Part shown: positions 1-11,671 of the stretch, in pieces | Position numbering within the stretch: the first letter of the stretch is position 1 | Layout: every line of letters starts with the position of its first letter | Assembly: GCA_028023455.1 (NCBI GenBank) | Contig: JAQFVV010000230.1 | Span: forward strand, 372,001-436,000 | Source: Epiperipatus broadwayi | Taxonomy: Eukaryota; Onychophora; Udeonychophora; Euonychophora; Peripatidae | Direction: 5' to 3' | Length of the DNA: 64,000 nt | Translations under genes and position numbers: made by a program | Notes under the pieces: model-generated | Databases searched by the model: none | What the model was told of the DNA's origin: nothing | What the model saw: the letters and a program-made list of their open reading frames with translations, nothing else

Positions 1-590
1 GTCTGAGTTGTTATGATTTTTTAAAGGTAACTATCCAATACCTAACCCACCTACCAGTACTAGATTGTTTTATAAATGAGAATCTAGATATCCTTAGCTA
101 GAAACTCAATCAACGATGCTAAAAATCTAAAAATTTTACCATCTAAAAATTGGGTTTATTGTTTCCCTTGGAAGCCTATTCCAGCACCATATACAAAGAA
201 CTATTTCACCTTTTACCTGATAATATAATCAGATACATTTAAATTTTTTTTATCGATATACTAAAGTCATTTTATGTAGTATTAAAATGTAACAAAAATA
301 ATTTTGAGTGAAGATGAGTAGTTTACTCTGACATTCTAAATTAGTAATTCAAAAAATTATCTTAAGGAGTCTTTTTCCATAGGAAATTAAAGCAATTCAT
401 GTTTATAAATTTATCAATAATCATTTTCATGAAAAATTATTTGGGATCTTCTCAAACAGAAGTCTACAAATAATCACTTGAATTAGTCAAAATATATTTA
501 GTAAAAATATTTGTGATGTTATAAAAAATAGCTTCTTTTGGTTGAATATGTTTTGGTACATAAATCATCAGAGTAAACTAAAATAAAGAG
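1..590. other. AT-rich unassigned sequence
   Basis: No ORF, RNA gene or recognisable repeat was seen. The sequence is rich in A/T runs and has no coding-like stretch on either strand. Confidence 0.5.
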
Positions 591-735
591 CATATTAATA
601 AGCTCTAACAAGCTTTATCGATAAATGCTACAGGAGAAAGCATTCAAAATCTTTATCTAAAAATTATCGCAAGTCCCAAACCAGTTTCTAGTTATTAGCT
701 TTCCTCATTGAGATGGTAGGATATTTGACACACCA
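591..735 (+). repeat. Partial copy of a fold-back (hairpin) repeat family
   Basis: The stretch around 598-660 (acaagctttatc, then agaaagcattcaaaatc) matches the left arm of the hairpin element at 27984-28210. The following part, with ccagtttctag near 682, matches the hairpin at 19195-19405. Only one arm is present here, so this is a partial or decayed member. Confidence 0.5.
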
Positions 736-1535
736 GATCCAAAAATACCAACTCAAAGCCAGCCCTTATCTTATAGTTAATGTTTGATTAGAAAATCTAA
801 AATTTTCAGACATCTATATGTCTTCAAATACAGCTATCTAACTTAAATAGCTATATGGGACTGAGAAAACTCCAGCCATACCATATATTAATAGCCTTAG
901 AAATATAAGATTACTTAAGACTTAAAAACAAAACTATAAGAATAAATTAAAATAAAGTCATGAAGCCTTTCAAATTAAGTCACACGATGTATGACTTTAT
1001 TTTATTTACATCATCAGAGATTCTGTTGCCAAGTCAAATATTTCCTCACCTTGAAAATAAATAAATTCATTTATTTTTATCACAAAATCATTATTCCAAT
1101 AGTGACTTTGTTCCCCATCTATTCCATTTTGATAAAAGCTGTTTTGTTCACTTCACTATTATTTTCAGATTCTTCACTTTTGTTATTAAGACTTAACATC
1201 CTCTCATTGTTCATTGTGAAAATAAAGTATTACATGGGAGATATAACAGCCATCTTTTGACTTAAAAACTACACAATACACAGCTCACATGGCTGATTTT
1301 ACAAGACCCTTCTTTGTCAACTGTGTTAAGCCTTTTAATATCAGTAACAATCAATCAGGATGGGTTTCAATATGATTTATATTACATAAATTTTATTTAC
1401 TTTGCATGATTATTAAATAGAATACCTTTTGTAATCATTACATACACAAAATTATTTTTGGGGCAAAAATTATAATTTGATTTTTTATAAAAGTTATCAT
1501 TAGTGTATATACATATGTATGATATATTTTAACAT

Positions 1536-1643
1536 CCCATAGCTATATTACTTTCAGCCACACTCCCTCTTTAAATATAGAAAAGCTTGAATTTTGCAGA
1601 CTATTTATAAGAGGTGGTGTGGCTGATGATAATATAGCTATGG
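1536..1643. mobile_element. Short hairpin MITE-like element
   Basis: Arms at 1537-1571 and 1609-1643 are inverted repeats of about 35 bp that agree at roughly 30 positions. Both ends carry the palindromic core tatagctat/atagctat. The pentamer AACAT lies immediately outside on both sides (1531-1535 and 1644-1648) and could be a target-site duplication. The element is too short to code for anything. A transposon hairpin is the best reading; the superfamily cannot be named. Confidence 0.55.
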
Positions 1644-1849
1644 AACATTTGAAATATTTTATATAGACTTCAGCTAATGTTATGCATTGTTTATATATAT
1701 ATATAAAGTCTAATAATGCTCAAGGCTAAATGGATTTATAAGTAATCATTATAAACCAGTCAACACTTAGACAATCCCAATATCAATAACATTCAACAAT
1801 GTCAAACTGTTAAGGTAATCTCCTTTTATCAATAAAGGACTGGTTTAAA

Positions 1850-3780
1850 TATGTAATTCGAATCTTTATAAGTAATAAGCTGATTTTAAAACATGACTGT
1901 TAAATAGGACCATGTTTCATTTTCCAGCACTGTCAATGAATATTGGTTTATTTAAAAATTAATCTTTAAGAATGAATGGCCACCCATTTTTTAAAATCAT
2001 TTATGACATAAGAGTGCTAGCTATTCATAATAGGAGTGGAAGAGCATTTTTTCCCCCATCTAAATTAACGTATATCTAAAACACCATTGTTTAATAATTA
2101 TATATCTATATATAAACAACCCAAAATGCTGTAAATAAAAGTGACAAATTGAAATATGTTATACAATCATTAAAGCACTATTTATATGTTGTTCCAACAG
2201 TCACTTTTTGTCAAAAAAATTTAAGCCAACTTTTATACAACTTGTGTTTTGGAAGCAGCCATCTTGTTTAACTGCCAGTTAGAAATGACTGATTTTCCTG
2301 ACAACAGAGCAACTTTATTTTGATGTATAATTAATTGTTAAAGTATAAATCATTAAAGAGTAGTCTTATTTTCATAAGGCCTATTTAAATGTGACAAAAA
2401 TATATTCAAGGCAAAGTTAAATAACATTCATTTTCATCAAATAACCTTGAGGAATTAAATCTACATTGATAAATGTAAGTAAACAAACCTCATTTCTGCT
2501 AATAAATTAAGCAAATTGAAATTAAAAACATAGCCAAAAAATATCTAGAGGGGATGTGTTTTTAAAGTCTCAATTATTCTTGTATGACTTCCATTGGAAA
2601 GGAGTATCTTCCTAACAACAAAACAAGTTCATTTTTATATAAATTAACACCAGTATGTTTTATTTGATTCAACAGTGTAAATCAATAAATGCCAGTTTGC
2701 ACAATTAAGACTGAGGTACATGTTCTGCAGAGACTGGTTTATTTTTCACTATAAAGTACTATTAATAACAAATAGGTGGCGCTTTGAAGAATTTAATACC
2801 ATTTCAATTTATGTCATTTATTTTTTGTGCCATTGCTTGTTTATTTATATGTTCCAATATAGATTTAATTATATAAGGTTATTTAATAAAAATGAGTACT
2901 GAACTGAGTCTGTGTTTAAATGAGTTGTATTAGAATTAATACTTCTATTTATGGATTCACATTTTAGATTAAACATATCATATTGATGGTAATTATATAA
3001 GAAAGAAGTTGCTTATTAAGTGGAAAAATCAGACAATATTAATAAGAGAATAGCTGAGTCTGAAGCACATGCCCTATTAATATTTGTATAAATGAAGCTT
3101 TAAAAATATAATATTACTTTAATTTGTTTTATGTATACAAGGAGGGACCCAAAACTAACCATAATTGCTCTCTGGTATGTGCACCTGTTTCTTGCAGGGA
3201 CCCTTCTGCATCAATCTTCCAAATGACACCACCATGTGAAATCGTGGATTCACATAACACATTTTTTCTAAAGTGCATTTCACATATTTGTCAATTTTTT
3301 TTATAATGCCTGAAATGTTAAATTAATGCTGATTTTTTTTATGCAAACAACATTTTTCTCTCACATTTACTTTGTGATGATCAGATATTTTATCTGCAAA
3401 TTTTAAAACATTTAATAATGCAGTAAAATGTAAACATCCCATTTTGTGTAAAGAAAAGAGTGCAAACTCCATCCCAACAGTGTCATCTCTCAAAGCCTTG
3501 AGTGTGCAAACTTTTTAATTAAATTCAATATGACCCAGCTTATCTATCAGCTGTATTCACTTAGTCTCACTTTGTGTAATTTTTTTAAAATCTCTCAAAT
3601 GAAAAAATGTCTCAATTTTTTTTTTGATGGACTTAAAACTGGGGGGACAAAATGACAGTAGCATTAACATGCATCATTTTGCAAGTAGACTACTTCAAAA
3701 AGTGACAAACTGATTTAGATCGGTGCATTGCATTGAAAAGAGTAAACTTTTTAAAGCAATTCAACTTGCAACACTAAAAA
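1850..3780. other. Repeat-free noncoding block, possible regulatory DNA
   Basis: This is almost 2 kb in which none of the window's repeat families was found. It is AT-rich but complex, with many homeodomain-like TAATTA and AATTAA words, for example near 2328 and 3517. No ORF here looks coding: the 60-residue openings at 2720-2902 and 3124-3306 have no recognisable motif. It could be ordinary intergenic DNA or part of a long intron; a regulatory role is inference only. Confidence 0.3.
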
Positions 3781-3930
3781 AATAATTATACAATTTTTTA
3801 ATATTTTTTTATTCTTTCTGCATATGTATGTGTGTAAAAGTATTATTTATTTTACAGATTCAATAATTATTAATATATTGCATTTTATTCATTAACAATT
3901 GTAAATTTAATGAAACAAATAATATAAGTA

Positions 3931-4788
3931 TACAAGGTCTGACAATTAAGTTTGCAAACTTACCATTAGTTGCTTATATTAACAGCACTGTACAAACAAC
4001 TTTGTATGGTTTCATGACCTTAGTATATCAGTATCTCATAGCTGTGTTGATGTTGATGTGTGTAGGTGTCTTACTGAATGGTATCTTGTTGTACATTTTT
4101 GTATATTGTAATGAGAATGTTGGAGCTTGAATTAGAGCAACAAACAAACAATATGATTCTTGTTAACCTTGATAAAAGTGGAAATGAATTCTTGGATATA
4201 TTAGTCCAATCTTATGGAAATAAGGCTCCAAAGAAAATGATAATGTGCAAATGGATTAAACATTTTTTGAGGGGATAGAAAGTGTCACTGATGGGGAGAA
4301 GTGAGGGCAACTAATGATGAGCAAAACTGATGAAACATTGCAGAAAGTTGCCAAATTGTGCTTCAAAATTATTAGCTTACTGTGAAAAGCATAACAGACT
4401 AAACATAGATAAAAAAACAGTTAGTGGAATTTTAACTGAAAATATTACTTTATGACAATGCCCCAGCTCACAAGGCACTGTCTCTGAGGGAGTTTTTAGC
4501 CAGTAAACAAATAACTGTATTGAAGCACTTTCCCTACTCACCTTGTATGTTCCCCACTGAACTTTTTTTTCAAGGAAGGCATTTGATGATATTCAGGACA
4601 TCAAGAGTACTATGTGACAGCCCTGGTGGCATTACAGAAAAAAGAGTTCCAATATCACATCAAATAGTGGATTAGATATTAGCATGTGTATAGCTTCCCA
4701 AGAGATGTACTTTGAAGTGATGGTAGTGATAGTCAGCCATAGCACTTTTTCTAGGATGAGTTTATGAACTTAACTGACAGGCCTCATA
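3931..4788 (+). mobile_element. Internally deleted mariner-family DNA transposon
   Basis: Imperfect terminal inverted repeats of about 28 bp bound this element. The left end contains ggtctgacaattaag from 3936, and the right end, read on minus, contains ggcctgtcagttaag. TA dinucleotides sit at both junctions, as expected for Tc1/mariner insertion. At about 858 bp it is shorter than a usual mariner of about 1.3 kb, so internal DNA is missing. Protein pieces of the transposase are visible but broken (separate entry). It is non-autonomous. Confidence 0.85.
4078..4574 (+). pseudogene. Mariner transposase remnant
   Basis: An open stretch of 66 codons (4078-4278) ends in a helix-turn-helix-like segment, KMIMCKWIKHFLRG, that resembles the N-terminal DNA-binding region of mariner transposases. 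Further on, in another reading segment from 4451, the catalytic-core motif YDNAPAHK is readable, followed by VLKHFPYSP. In intact mariners the last motif leads to a third catalytic aspartate (family pattern PYSPDLAPxD). Here that stretch reads CMFPTE, so the aspartate is lost. With stops, frame changes and a deletion between the two domains, this cannot make active enzyme. It lies wholly within the element bounded by inverted repeats at 3931-4788. Confidence 0.8.
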
Positions 4789-4799
4789 TACATTTATTA

Positions 4800-6080
4800 A
4801 CGTTAAGGGTTATTACTTAATATTTTTGCTTATTGATTGTAAAGGGAATTACATTTAATAATTATGAGTCTTTCACTTTTTCCCAATTAAAAATAAATGA
4901 AATTCTCTTAATATAAATAGCCTAGGCTGATTTGTGGTTAGGGATGATTAAATGTTTGCCACAGTTGGAAAATCTTGTCATAATTTATAATTCTGTAGTT
5001 GAGAAATTCTTACAACTAATAGTCGGAATGCTATTTAAAGACTTTCAAAAGATTCTCATCTACAGCACGAAATCATCTCAATTGAAATAGTCTGAAAAAT
5101 ATCTAAGAATTCTCATCCAATCCTTCCAAGGCTATGATTTACCCCTCAAAATTTCTTCAGTTTCGTCATATAGCCATGAAACTATTTATTATAATTTTTA
5201 GTATCATATTGTTACGCTGAGCCAATTGAAGACTTCTCTTTTATGATACCATAAGATACACCTTTTTAATATATTAATTACTTGTTTAATAATAATAACA
5301 ATAACAACAACAATAATAATATGATGATGATGATGATGATGGTGATGGCAACAAATCTTTTTATTAGTTATTAATAATGATAATTAATAGTAATAGCTTT
5401 AAAAAAAATTCTACTGGTTCTCATGTGTTGATAATATGGTGGTGTTTGCAATAGTAAGGAAGAAAAGCAACCTTTAAATTGACCACAGTGGAGAAGAGAC
5501 GTGTCCAACAGCTTCTCATAGAGAAATATTAAAAAAGGGAATACTCTCAGGCTTGTTAATGATTAGTGATGAGGTTTTATAGTTTTTTTAAATCTTTATT
5601 TGACAGGTTTTTCATCTTTTTACTCTTTAATTAAAAAACCAAGTGCCATTTATTTCATTAATATTGAGTAAATTATCTGAGTTAGCTAAGATAAGAATAT
5701 CTAAAATAAAAACCCCTAAGATTGATTGGAACATAACAGGTTGAAGTTTTACTATCTTGAATTTGAACCCAGGTCATGGCCAATGCATACAAAATACTGC
5801 TCTAAAGAAAAGATTGCTTTGTGAAGCACTAAATTTAGAATAAAGATACTGAAACATATTGTTGAGAATGGAGATTATATTTTTAATTGCTTTAGTTGTT
5901 TTTTTTAATGAAAGCATATATTTATTTATAAGAGTTCCCACAATCTGATTTTTCCAAATTTGTATAATCTAATGATAGATGGCTCTGTATAAAGTAAGAA
6001 ACTCAAGAATTAACTTAAGCATAAAACCTAAAAAATTGTTTGAAAAATATTCTATAAAAATAAATAAAATATCTAGCCAT
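4800..6080. other. Intergenic sequence with a compound microsatellite
   Basis: No gene was seen. A compound trinucleotide repeat, AAT/AAC followed by ATG units, lies at about 5288-5347. A weak B-box-like gaacccagg near 5766 may be an old SINE scrap but is too decayed to call. Confidence 0.5.
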
Positions 6081-6082
6081 GT

Positions 6083-6694
6083 GTGGTTTAGTGCAGTAAT
6101 AATGTTAAACTCTGATAATGTGGCAGACAATGATCAATCATGAGTCTTCATAGTGTGGCATTCAAGGATTGACCCTGAATCTCCAATGATATGTCATTCA
6201 AGGATCTATCTTAATTCTCTGATAATGTGACATTCAAGGATCAATTCTGAATCTCTGCTAATGTGTCATTCAGATCAATCCTGAGTCTCTGATAATGTAG
6301 CATTCAAGGATTGATCCTAAATCTCTGATAATATGGCATTCAAAGATTGATCCTGAGAATCTGACCCAACTGATGAGTGCTGGTTCAGCATGAAATGCAT
6401 CTTGGGGATTATTGTCTTTTATTGTATCTTTATTTATATGAAATTATTTATGAAATAAAAAAGAATGGAGAAATATGGAAGTTGTCTATCTATAAAAAGA
6501 ATCTGATAATGTTACATTTAAGGATTGATCCTGAGTCTCTGATAATATGACAATCGAGGATTGATCCTGAGACTCTAATAATGTGATATTCAAGGATTGT
6601 TCCTGAGACTCTATTAATGTGGCATTCAAAGATTGATTCTGGTACTGGTACTTCTGATGCTCACCCTTCTTATGAATTTTCTGGCAATAAAGAT
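6083..6694 (+). repeat. SINE A copy expanded into a 35-bp minisatellite
   Basis: The left end (6087-6112, tggtttagtgcagtaataatg) is the start of the tRNA-derived SINE family A. The right end (6637-6694, ggtactggtacttctgatgc, then the cttatgaa and ggcaataa tail) is its finish. Between them the middle of the SINE, tctgataatgtggcattcaagg with gattgatcctgag, is repeated about 11 times at a period near 35 bp: seven units at 6111-6355 and four at 6502-6640. The gap holds another dispersed repeat. An open frame on minus (6486-6815) reads through the repeat as a LNVTL/SQDQS-like peptide; it is a by-product of the 35-bp period, not evidence for a gene. Confidence 0.8.
6361..6498 (+). repeat. Dispersed repeat with gatgagtgctgg core, nested in the minisatellite
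   Basis: The segment starts around ccaactgatgagtgctgg and runs through gtatctttatttatatg to tctatctataaaaa. The whole stretch matches, in reverse orientation, 23272-23432. Its first part is also the inner-arm sequence of the large palindromes at 50 and 53 kb and of the element at 26.5 kb. It splits the minisatellite into two blocks, so it arrived after at least part of the expansion. Confidence 0.75.
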
Positions 6695-6718
6695 ACTTCA
6701 ATTTACCTCCCCTCCTTT

Positions 6719-6834
6719 GTGGTTTAGAGTCATGGTAGAATGACCTGGAATATGGTGGCGTAGGATTAATTCCTGTACTAGCACTTTGAGATTCAAACTT
6801 CTTATGAACTCTCAAGCAATAATACCATTGAATG
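6719..6834 (+). repeat. tRNA-derived SINE, family A
   Basis: This copy shows the family layout: an A-box-like head (ggtttagagtcatggtagaatgacc), a B-box-like gattaattcc, then a non-tRNA body with actagcactttgag, and the tail cttatgaactctcaagcaataata. The tail agrees closely with other copies in the window, for example 49818-49945 and 51850-51957. It is about 115 bp and not coding. Confidence 0.8.
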
Positions 6835-7379
6835 TGTTGAATTACAATTTAGAATATTTTCTTTAAAAAGGTAATCATACTAAAATGTCATTAGATTGGT
6901 GTAAATTATTAACCATCCTATTAACAATTGGAATTATTAAATAACTGTGTTACAGATACAGAAATATAAAATTTATTATACTAAAACAAAATTAAAAATA
7001 GTATTATTATTTAGCACATGGATTTTTTTGATAGCTCGACTGTTAATAAAATATCATAAAGGACTTTGTATCCAATCAGGACATAGAATTATGGGTGGCT
7101 TTATTAAGCATAGATTCCAGGAGCCATTAACTATGTGGCTCATAGATTGTGTTTCACATAGATCAATAGCCAATAAATTTTAGTTATGAAGCAGATGAGT
7201 ACATGTTGTCTTTGTTCTTCTCATATTCACTTATAAATATGAAGCTTGGATATTTAACAGAAGAACAATACTAACTCTTTCTGCAAGATGCCTGAATCAA
7301 TGTATGTATTATAAAAGTTGATTCACCACAAAAATTTTAAAGCACAAGAATATCTGAATCACAAGTTATGACATGAAAG

Positions 7380-7770
7380 GTGACAGTGTGTTTTACATTC
7401 ATTCATTGCTCTTCCTCCCATCATAAAATCTTGCAAAACACATGAGTCTTGCAAATTAGGATCTCACTTTCATAGACAGTTTGAATTATTTCAAATGTTT
7501 CATCAACAGTTCAGCCCAATTTAAAATAAAATTTGATGATAGCATGTTGTTCCACTGTGGAATAAGGGATGAAACATGCTATCATCTTTCATTTTATAAC
7601 ACTTGATCCAGACATGCTGGCATCTTAAACGTTTTGTGATAGTTAAAGTATGTTGCAATACAATATATGTAATGATTTTAAGATGGCGCTGCAGGCGAAT
7701 TGGAAAAAAACCCAGTTATCTTTTCACTGAGACACTTTGGTTGAGAGTATAAAGGAAGTAAAGTCCACAG
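7380..7770 (-). pseudogene. Mariner transposase 5' fragment
   Basis: Read on minus, the stretch around 7559-7395 gives EQHAIIKFYFKLG followed by ETFEIIQTVYESE after one stop. This fits the N-terminal paired-like DNA-binding domain of a mariner transposase. The upstream part (7560-7770) aligns with the matching upstream part of the second copy at 46330-46690. Stops interrupt the frame and the catalytic half is absent. This is a different lineage from the element at 3931-4788, which has other terminal repeats. Confidence 0.65.
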
Positions 7771-8741
7771 ATTAAAAAACACACTGTTAAAATATTTAAT
7801 AAAGCTGTACTGAATATATTAGAAAACATGACAATCGACTGATAGTTGAAATCTTAAGTTATTTTTAAACAAAAATTTTTATTGGTGCAATAAGGTTATA
7901 AAATAAGGTGAATAAATTAACTTTTGTACCGATAAAATAAATAATTAGTACTTATATGTGTGTTTTTTAATAGCAACATTTTATAATAAAACTAGGATAA
8001 TTCATATTGCTATTACAAATGCAAATCCAAGTTATAGATTTATATAATATATATATTTATTAGAATATATAAATTTAAAAATATAAATACAGAAAGCAAA
8101 ATTATATTTCAAAATAAGGCAAGATTTAATTCGCCATTCTGACTAATTAAAAATATTTTGGGAGAAGTATATAGATATATATGAAACAATAAGAAAGTTT
8201 TCTGGAAGAATGTGGAGAATCTAAGGGATTGGAGAAACTGGATAAAACTTAGAAAGACTTATTGTGCAGTGGATCAATGAGATGAAGATGATATTATAAT
8301 CAGATGGTTTCAACATTATATTTAGAAACTTTTAATTAAATAAAACAAAAAGCAGCTCCCTATTGAATATTTTATTTTTAGAATAATATTTTGAACAGAA
8401 GTTTAAAGACATAAATTTTTTTATATGTTTTATTTTAACGTTTAATTTGAACTCACTTGAAATATCTACTATCTTTTTATACTCTGTAATCTAATTTGCT
8501 TTTTTAAAATTAGAATATTTTAATAAATTAAAGTATTTCTAATACGCTTTGTATTCGTGGAAAAAACATTGAAAATATTAAACACAACCTCAATATATCT
8601 TCAGTGTAGATGCAACCATTGTATTACAAATGAAACCAGAAGAAATTATATATCTAAGTGCATGTTTCACAATGCATTTATATGAACGATGTTAGACTTT
8701 CCATTTATCACTCACTTTATATTATTAATAAATAAATAATA
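7771..8741. other. AT-rich unassigned sequence
   Basis: No gene or repeat family was recognised. The stretch contains short runs of TA dinucleotides near 8043-8060. Confidence 0.4.
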
Positions 8742-8851
8742 AAATGGCCTCAAATTCACAAGAAGTTCATACATTGGAAGTGCCAGAACTAAAATCGATC
8801 TAAGGTCCTTATGCTCTATAATCTGACACTTACCACTACACTAAACCACCC
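8742..8851 (-). repeat. tRNA-derived SINE, family A
   Basis: This is a reverse-strand copy. The tail side (cacaagaagttcatacattgg) lies at the left and the tRNA-like head (ctgacacttaccactacactaaacc) at 8823-8848. The B-box equivalent aaaatcgatc is at 8791. It is about 110 bp. Confidence 0.75.
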
Positions 8852-9420
8852 AAAACATATATCATTAATCAACCATATTTCTTTAATCTTACAGTTTTTA
8901 TAATTGAGTTTGGTGCAAATCTATTTACACTTCTTTAAATGTGAAAACATGACTTATACTTTCATATTCTAAAATATTAATGATGCTGTAAAATCTATAG
9001 CATTGGTGGTATATATATGCTGTAAAATCTATTTTAGATGTAATATATATATATTCTAATATTCTAATGGATAAACAAATTCATAGTATTATTTTCGGGA
9101 GCTTTCATGTAGTAAACATTTAATAAGTTCCATAGAAAAAACATAAGAAAGGAAAAACACATTTTGGCAGTTAAAGAAAAATCTAAATTCATCAACCATT
9201 TATTCATACATTAAATTAACTAACCATGATATCAATTTTAATAAACACATATTCTGGAAAAAAAATTGAACAATATGACCAGAGACTGGTAAGGGAAACT
9301 ATAGAGATTTTTAAAAGGTCTAAAAGCATAAATGAAAAGGGTGAATTGAAAAAAAATTAACAATATTTGGAAAAAGCTACTGGAGGATAAAATATTTTTT
9401 AAAACTTCTCAATTAATAGA
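8852..9420. other. AT-rich unassigned sequence
   Basis: No gene is visible. A short duplicated motif (gctgtaaaatctat at about 8985 and again at 9019) with TA runs is present. Confidence 0.4.
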
Positions 9421-9423
9421 ATA

Positions 9424-10935
9424 CAGAGTCAGGAATCTCTCAGCAATTATGCCCAGAGAAGCTCATTAGCCACTTTGACTTCCCTTTCCATTCCCCACCC
9501 CAAGTTTTCCCATATTCTTTTCTATCCTGCTCCATTCCATTTCCACAACATAATTTTTGTCAACTCCATGGCCTTTATATCTAAAATTCCCTTTTCTTTT
9601 CCCAAACACAGCATAAAAACCAATAAGCCACTTTCTGTATAAACACTTTGTTCATATTTATTCTTCCATAACTTCATTATTTGTACCCTTTCTGCTTTCA
9701 GACATTTACATTCAATTAACAGATGCCTAATATTTTCTATACCTTCCTTACACAACTTGCAGACTAAATCATCCATATTTTTCCATTTATGTGTATGTTC
9801 CCTTGTCGCTAAAGATTCTGTTCAAGGGTTAAAGAATAAACTACTTTTCTTGCTATTATCATAAATTAACTCATACCCAATATTCTGTTTACTTCAATAA
9901 ATATTTAAATTTTTTACTCTCTATCTCTCAAATCCCTATTCTTTATTAATGCATCTATTCTTCTATACCATTTCTTACCACTATAAAACTCAATAATTCT
10001 CCTAACACAATCATCCAACTTTTTGTACAAATATACTAATATAAATTCTTTATCCAAATCTGCATACCGCATTACCTTTTTCACCCATCTTGATGCCTGC
10101 CCTTTATTCATAACCCAATTAAATACTATTTTAGCTATTCTTTTATTATCTATAAATTGCAATCTACCAAACATTTTCATTTTGCTTTTAGCATCTCTCA
10201 TATAAAAACTTGACCATCCCATTTTTCCTTGAATTGCCTTCTTTGTTATCCACCCTTCTGCATCTAATGCATGTCTTCCTACTTCTCTTTGTACTTTTTC
10301 TAAGTACCCCTTTACTAACACATAATGCATCATTACCATATGTTAATCCTGCTACTGCCACTCCCTTCCATACAGTTCTAGCTACATTATATTTATTATA
10401 CGAGAACACTGTTAATTGCTTTATCAATCCCTTTCTTTTCTTTGCTTCATTTATCAATTTTTTCTCCCATTCATCCAAGCAATTTTTCTGATTACTTAAG
10501 ATGATTCCCAAATAACTATATCTATTCACCACACTTAACTTTATATCCCCCAATAAGAAACCTTTGTCTTCTCTTTCCCTAGTATTCACCATCATTATAT
10601 TTGTTTTTCTTCACTAAATTTAATCCCCATATCTTTACCCACCCTTGCACATGTCCTCAGCATAACTTCCATATCTTTCTTCTTTCTGCATACAAAAAGG
10701 CATCATCTGCAAAAAAAGATCCAATAATGTATATACTCCCTTGCCATGTATTAATAGTATTTCTATCCCTCTTCTTAGTCTTTCTATTGCTCTCTCCATT
10801 AGTCCCACCCCATTTTTAACTTTAACTGAATCTATATTCCCTAATTGATATGTATAGTAATTTTTTTCATATAATTTCTTAATAATATCCATTAAAGCTT
10901 CATTTTTGTTCTGAGTGTGACTATACATAATGTAT
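9424..10935 (-). pseudogene. Degenerate LINE, reverse transcriptase and 3' end
   Basis: This is a non-LTR retrotransposon remnant read on minus. From 10928 downward, segments in shifting frames show reverse-transcriptase landmarks. FFADDAFLYAERRK near 10720-10680 is the catalytic FADD box. VNRYSYLGIILS near 10530 is the conserved YLG region. VAVAGLTYGNDAL near 10350 is the thumb-like region. The last part (9776-9522) ends in CKLCKEGIENIRHLLIEC, a C-x2-C-x10-H-x4-C pattern typical of LINE C-termini. Frameshifts and stops separate the pieces and the endonuclease half is missing. The 3' untranslated end near 9424-9520 matches the plus-strand copy at 54757-55082. Truncation at the 5' side is normal for LINEs; the clade was not assigned. 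Confidence 0.85.
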
Positions 10936-11032
10936 GGAAACCACTAATCAACTTTGCTCTGAGCAAAAAGTGGGGAAATCAGGAGGAACCTCATAGATAA
11001 GTATATGAAATTACTACATACTGTTGCCTTTG

Positions 11033-11410
11033 GCAGGATGGCTCAGTTGGTTAGAGCGTTACCTTAAAGTTCAATAATCAAAAATCTAAGAACCCAGGTT
11101 TGAATCCCATGCTAGTACTGTCACTGATGAGGCCAGCAACACCTGAAGAAGAGGGGAGAAAAATACCTCTCGAAACGTGCATATACTAACCTGTTTGCTG
11201 TGATATTACTAACAGTTAGTGCATACACTAACCTGTTTGCTGTGATATTATTAGCATTTGTTTGCTGTGATATTACTAATAGTTGGTGCATATACTAACC
11301 TGTTTGCTGTGATATTACTAACAGTTGAATGCATTTGGAATATTTAACTAAAATTAAACTTTTCTAAAGACATTCAACACACTTATTAGATGGTGGAAAT
11401 AGTCCAATAT
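11033..11410 (+). repeat. tRNA-derived SINE, family E, with internal tandem duplication
   Basis: The head has a clear A box (tggctcagttggttagagcg, 11040-11059) and a B box (ggtttgaatccc, 11097-11108), so it came from a tRNA gene. The body contains gaggccagcaacacctgaag, which recurs in every family E copy, then ctctcgaaacgtg. Within the body a unit of about 50 bp (ctaacctgtttgctgtgata) is repeated three to four times at 11189-11325. It ends with tttctaaagacattcaacac and a ggaaatagtcc segment. The internal duplication makes this copy longer than the others. Confidence 0.85.
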
Positions 11411-11671
11411 AAAAATACAGATATATTATCTTCTCTACTGTTTATGGAACACTATTAATAATGATGATCTAAGTGTTAGCATTTGATTTTAGTGTCCTGT
11501 TGCCAAGGTGACACAAACTGCCTTTTAGCATAGAACCTAATATACATACAGCTGCATAAACACAGACTTTTAAGTCCATCATTATTTGGAACATTACATT
11601 TACCGATGCAACAAATTGATATCACATTTCGAATTGTTGCCTTTTTTATAATCTCAACAAAAAATAGACTT

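Noticed and set aside
6357-6506. 8-bp target duplication GAATCTGA around the nested repeat (would suggest hAT)
   Set aside because: The left gatctgacc-type word is also present next to the same core in the copies at 23, 50 and 53 kb, so it is probably part of the repeat and not duplicated target.
6486-6815. 109-codon minus-strand ORF with a repeated SQDQSLNVTLSD-like peptide
   Set aside because: The peptide repeat follows the 35-bp minisatellite inside a SINE, and the ORF also runs through a second SINE; no independent coding evidence.
10010-10820. Plus-strand ORFs of 60-93 codons
   Set aside because: They are antisense shadows of the LINE reverse transcriptase on minus.
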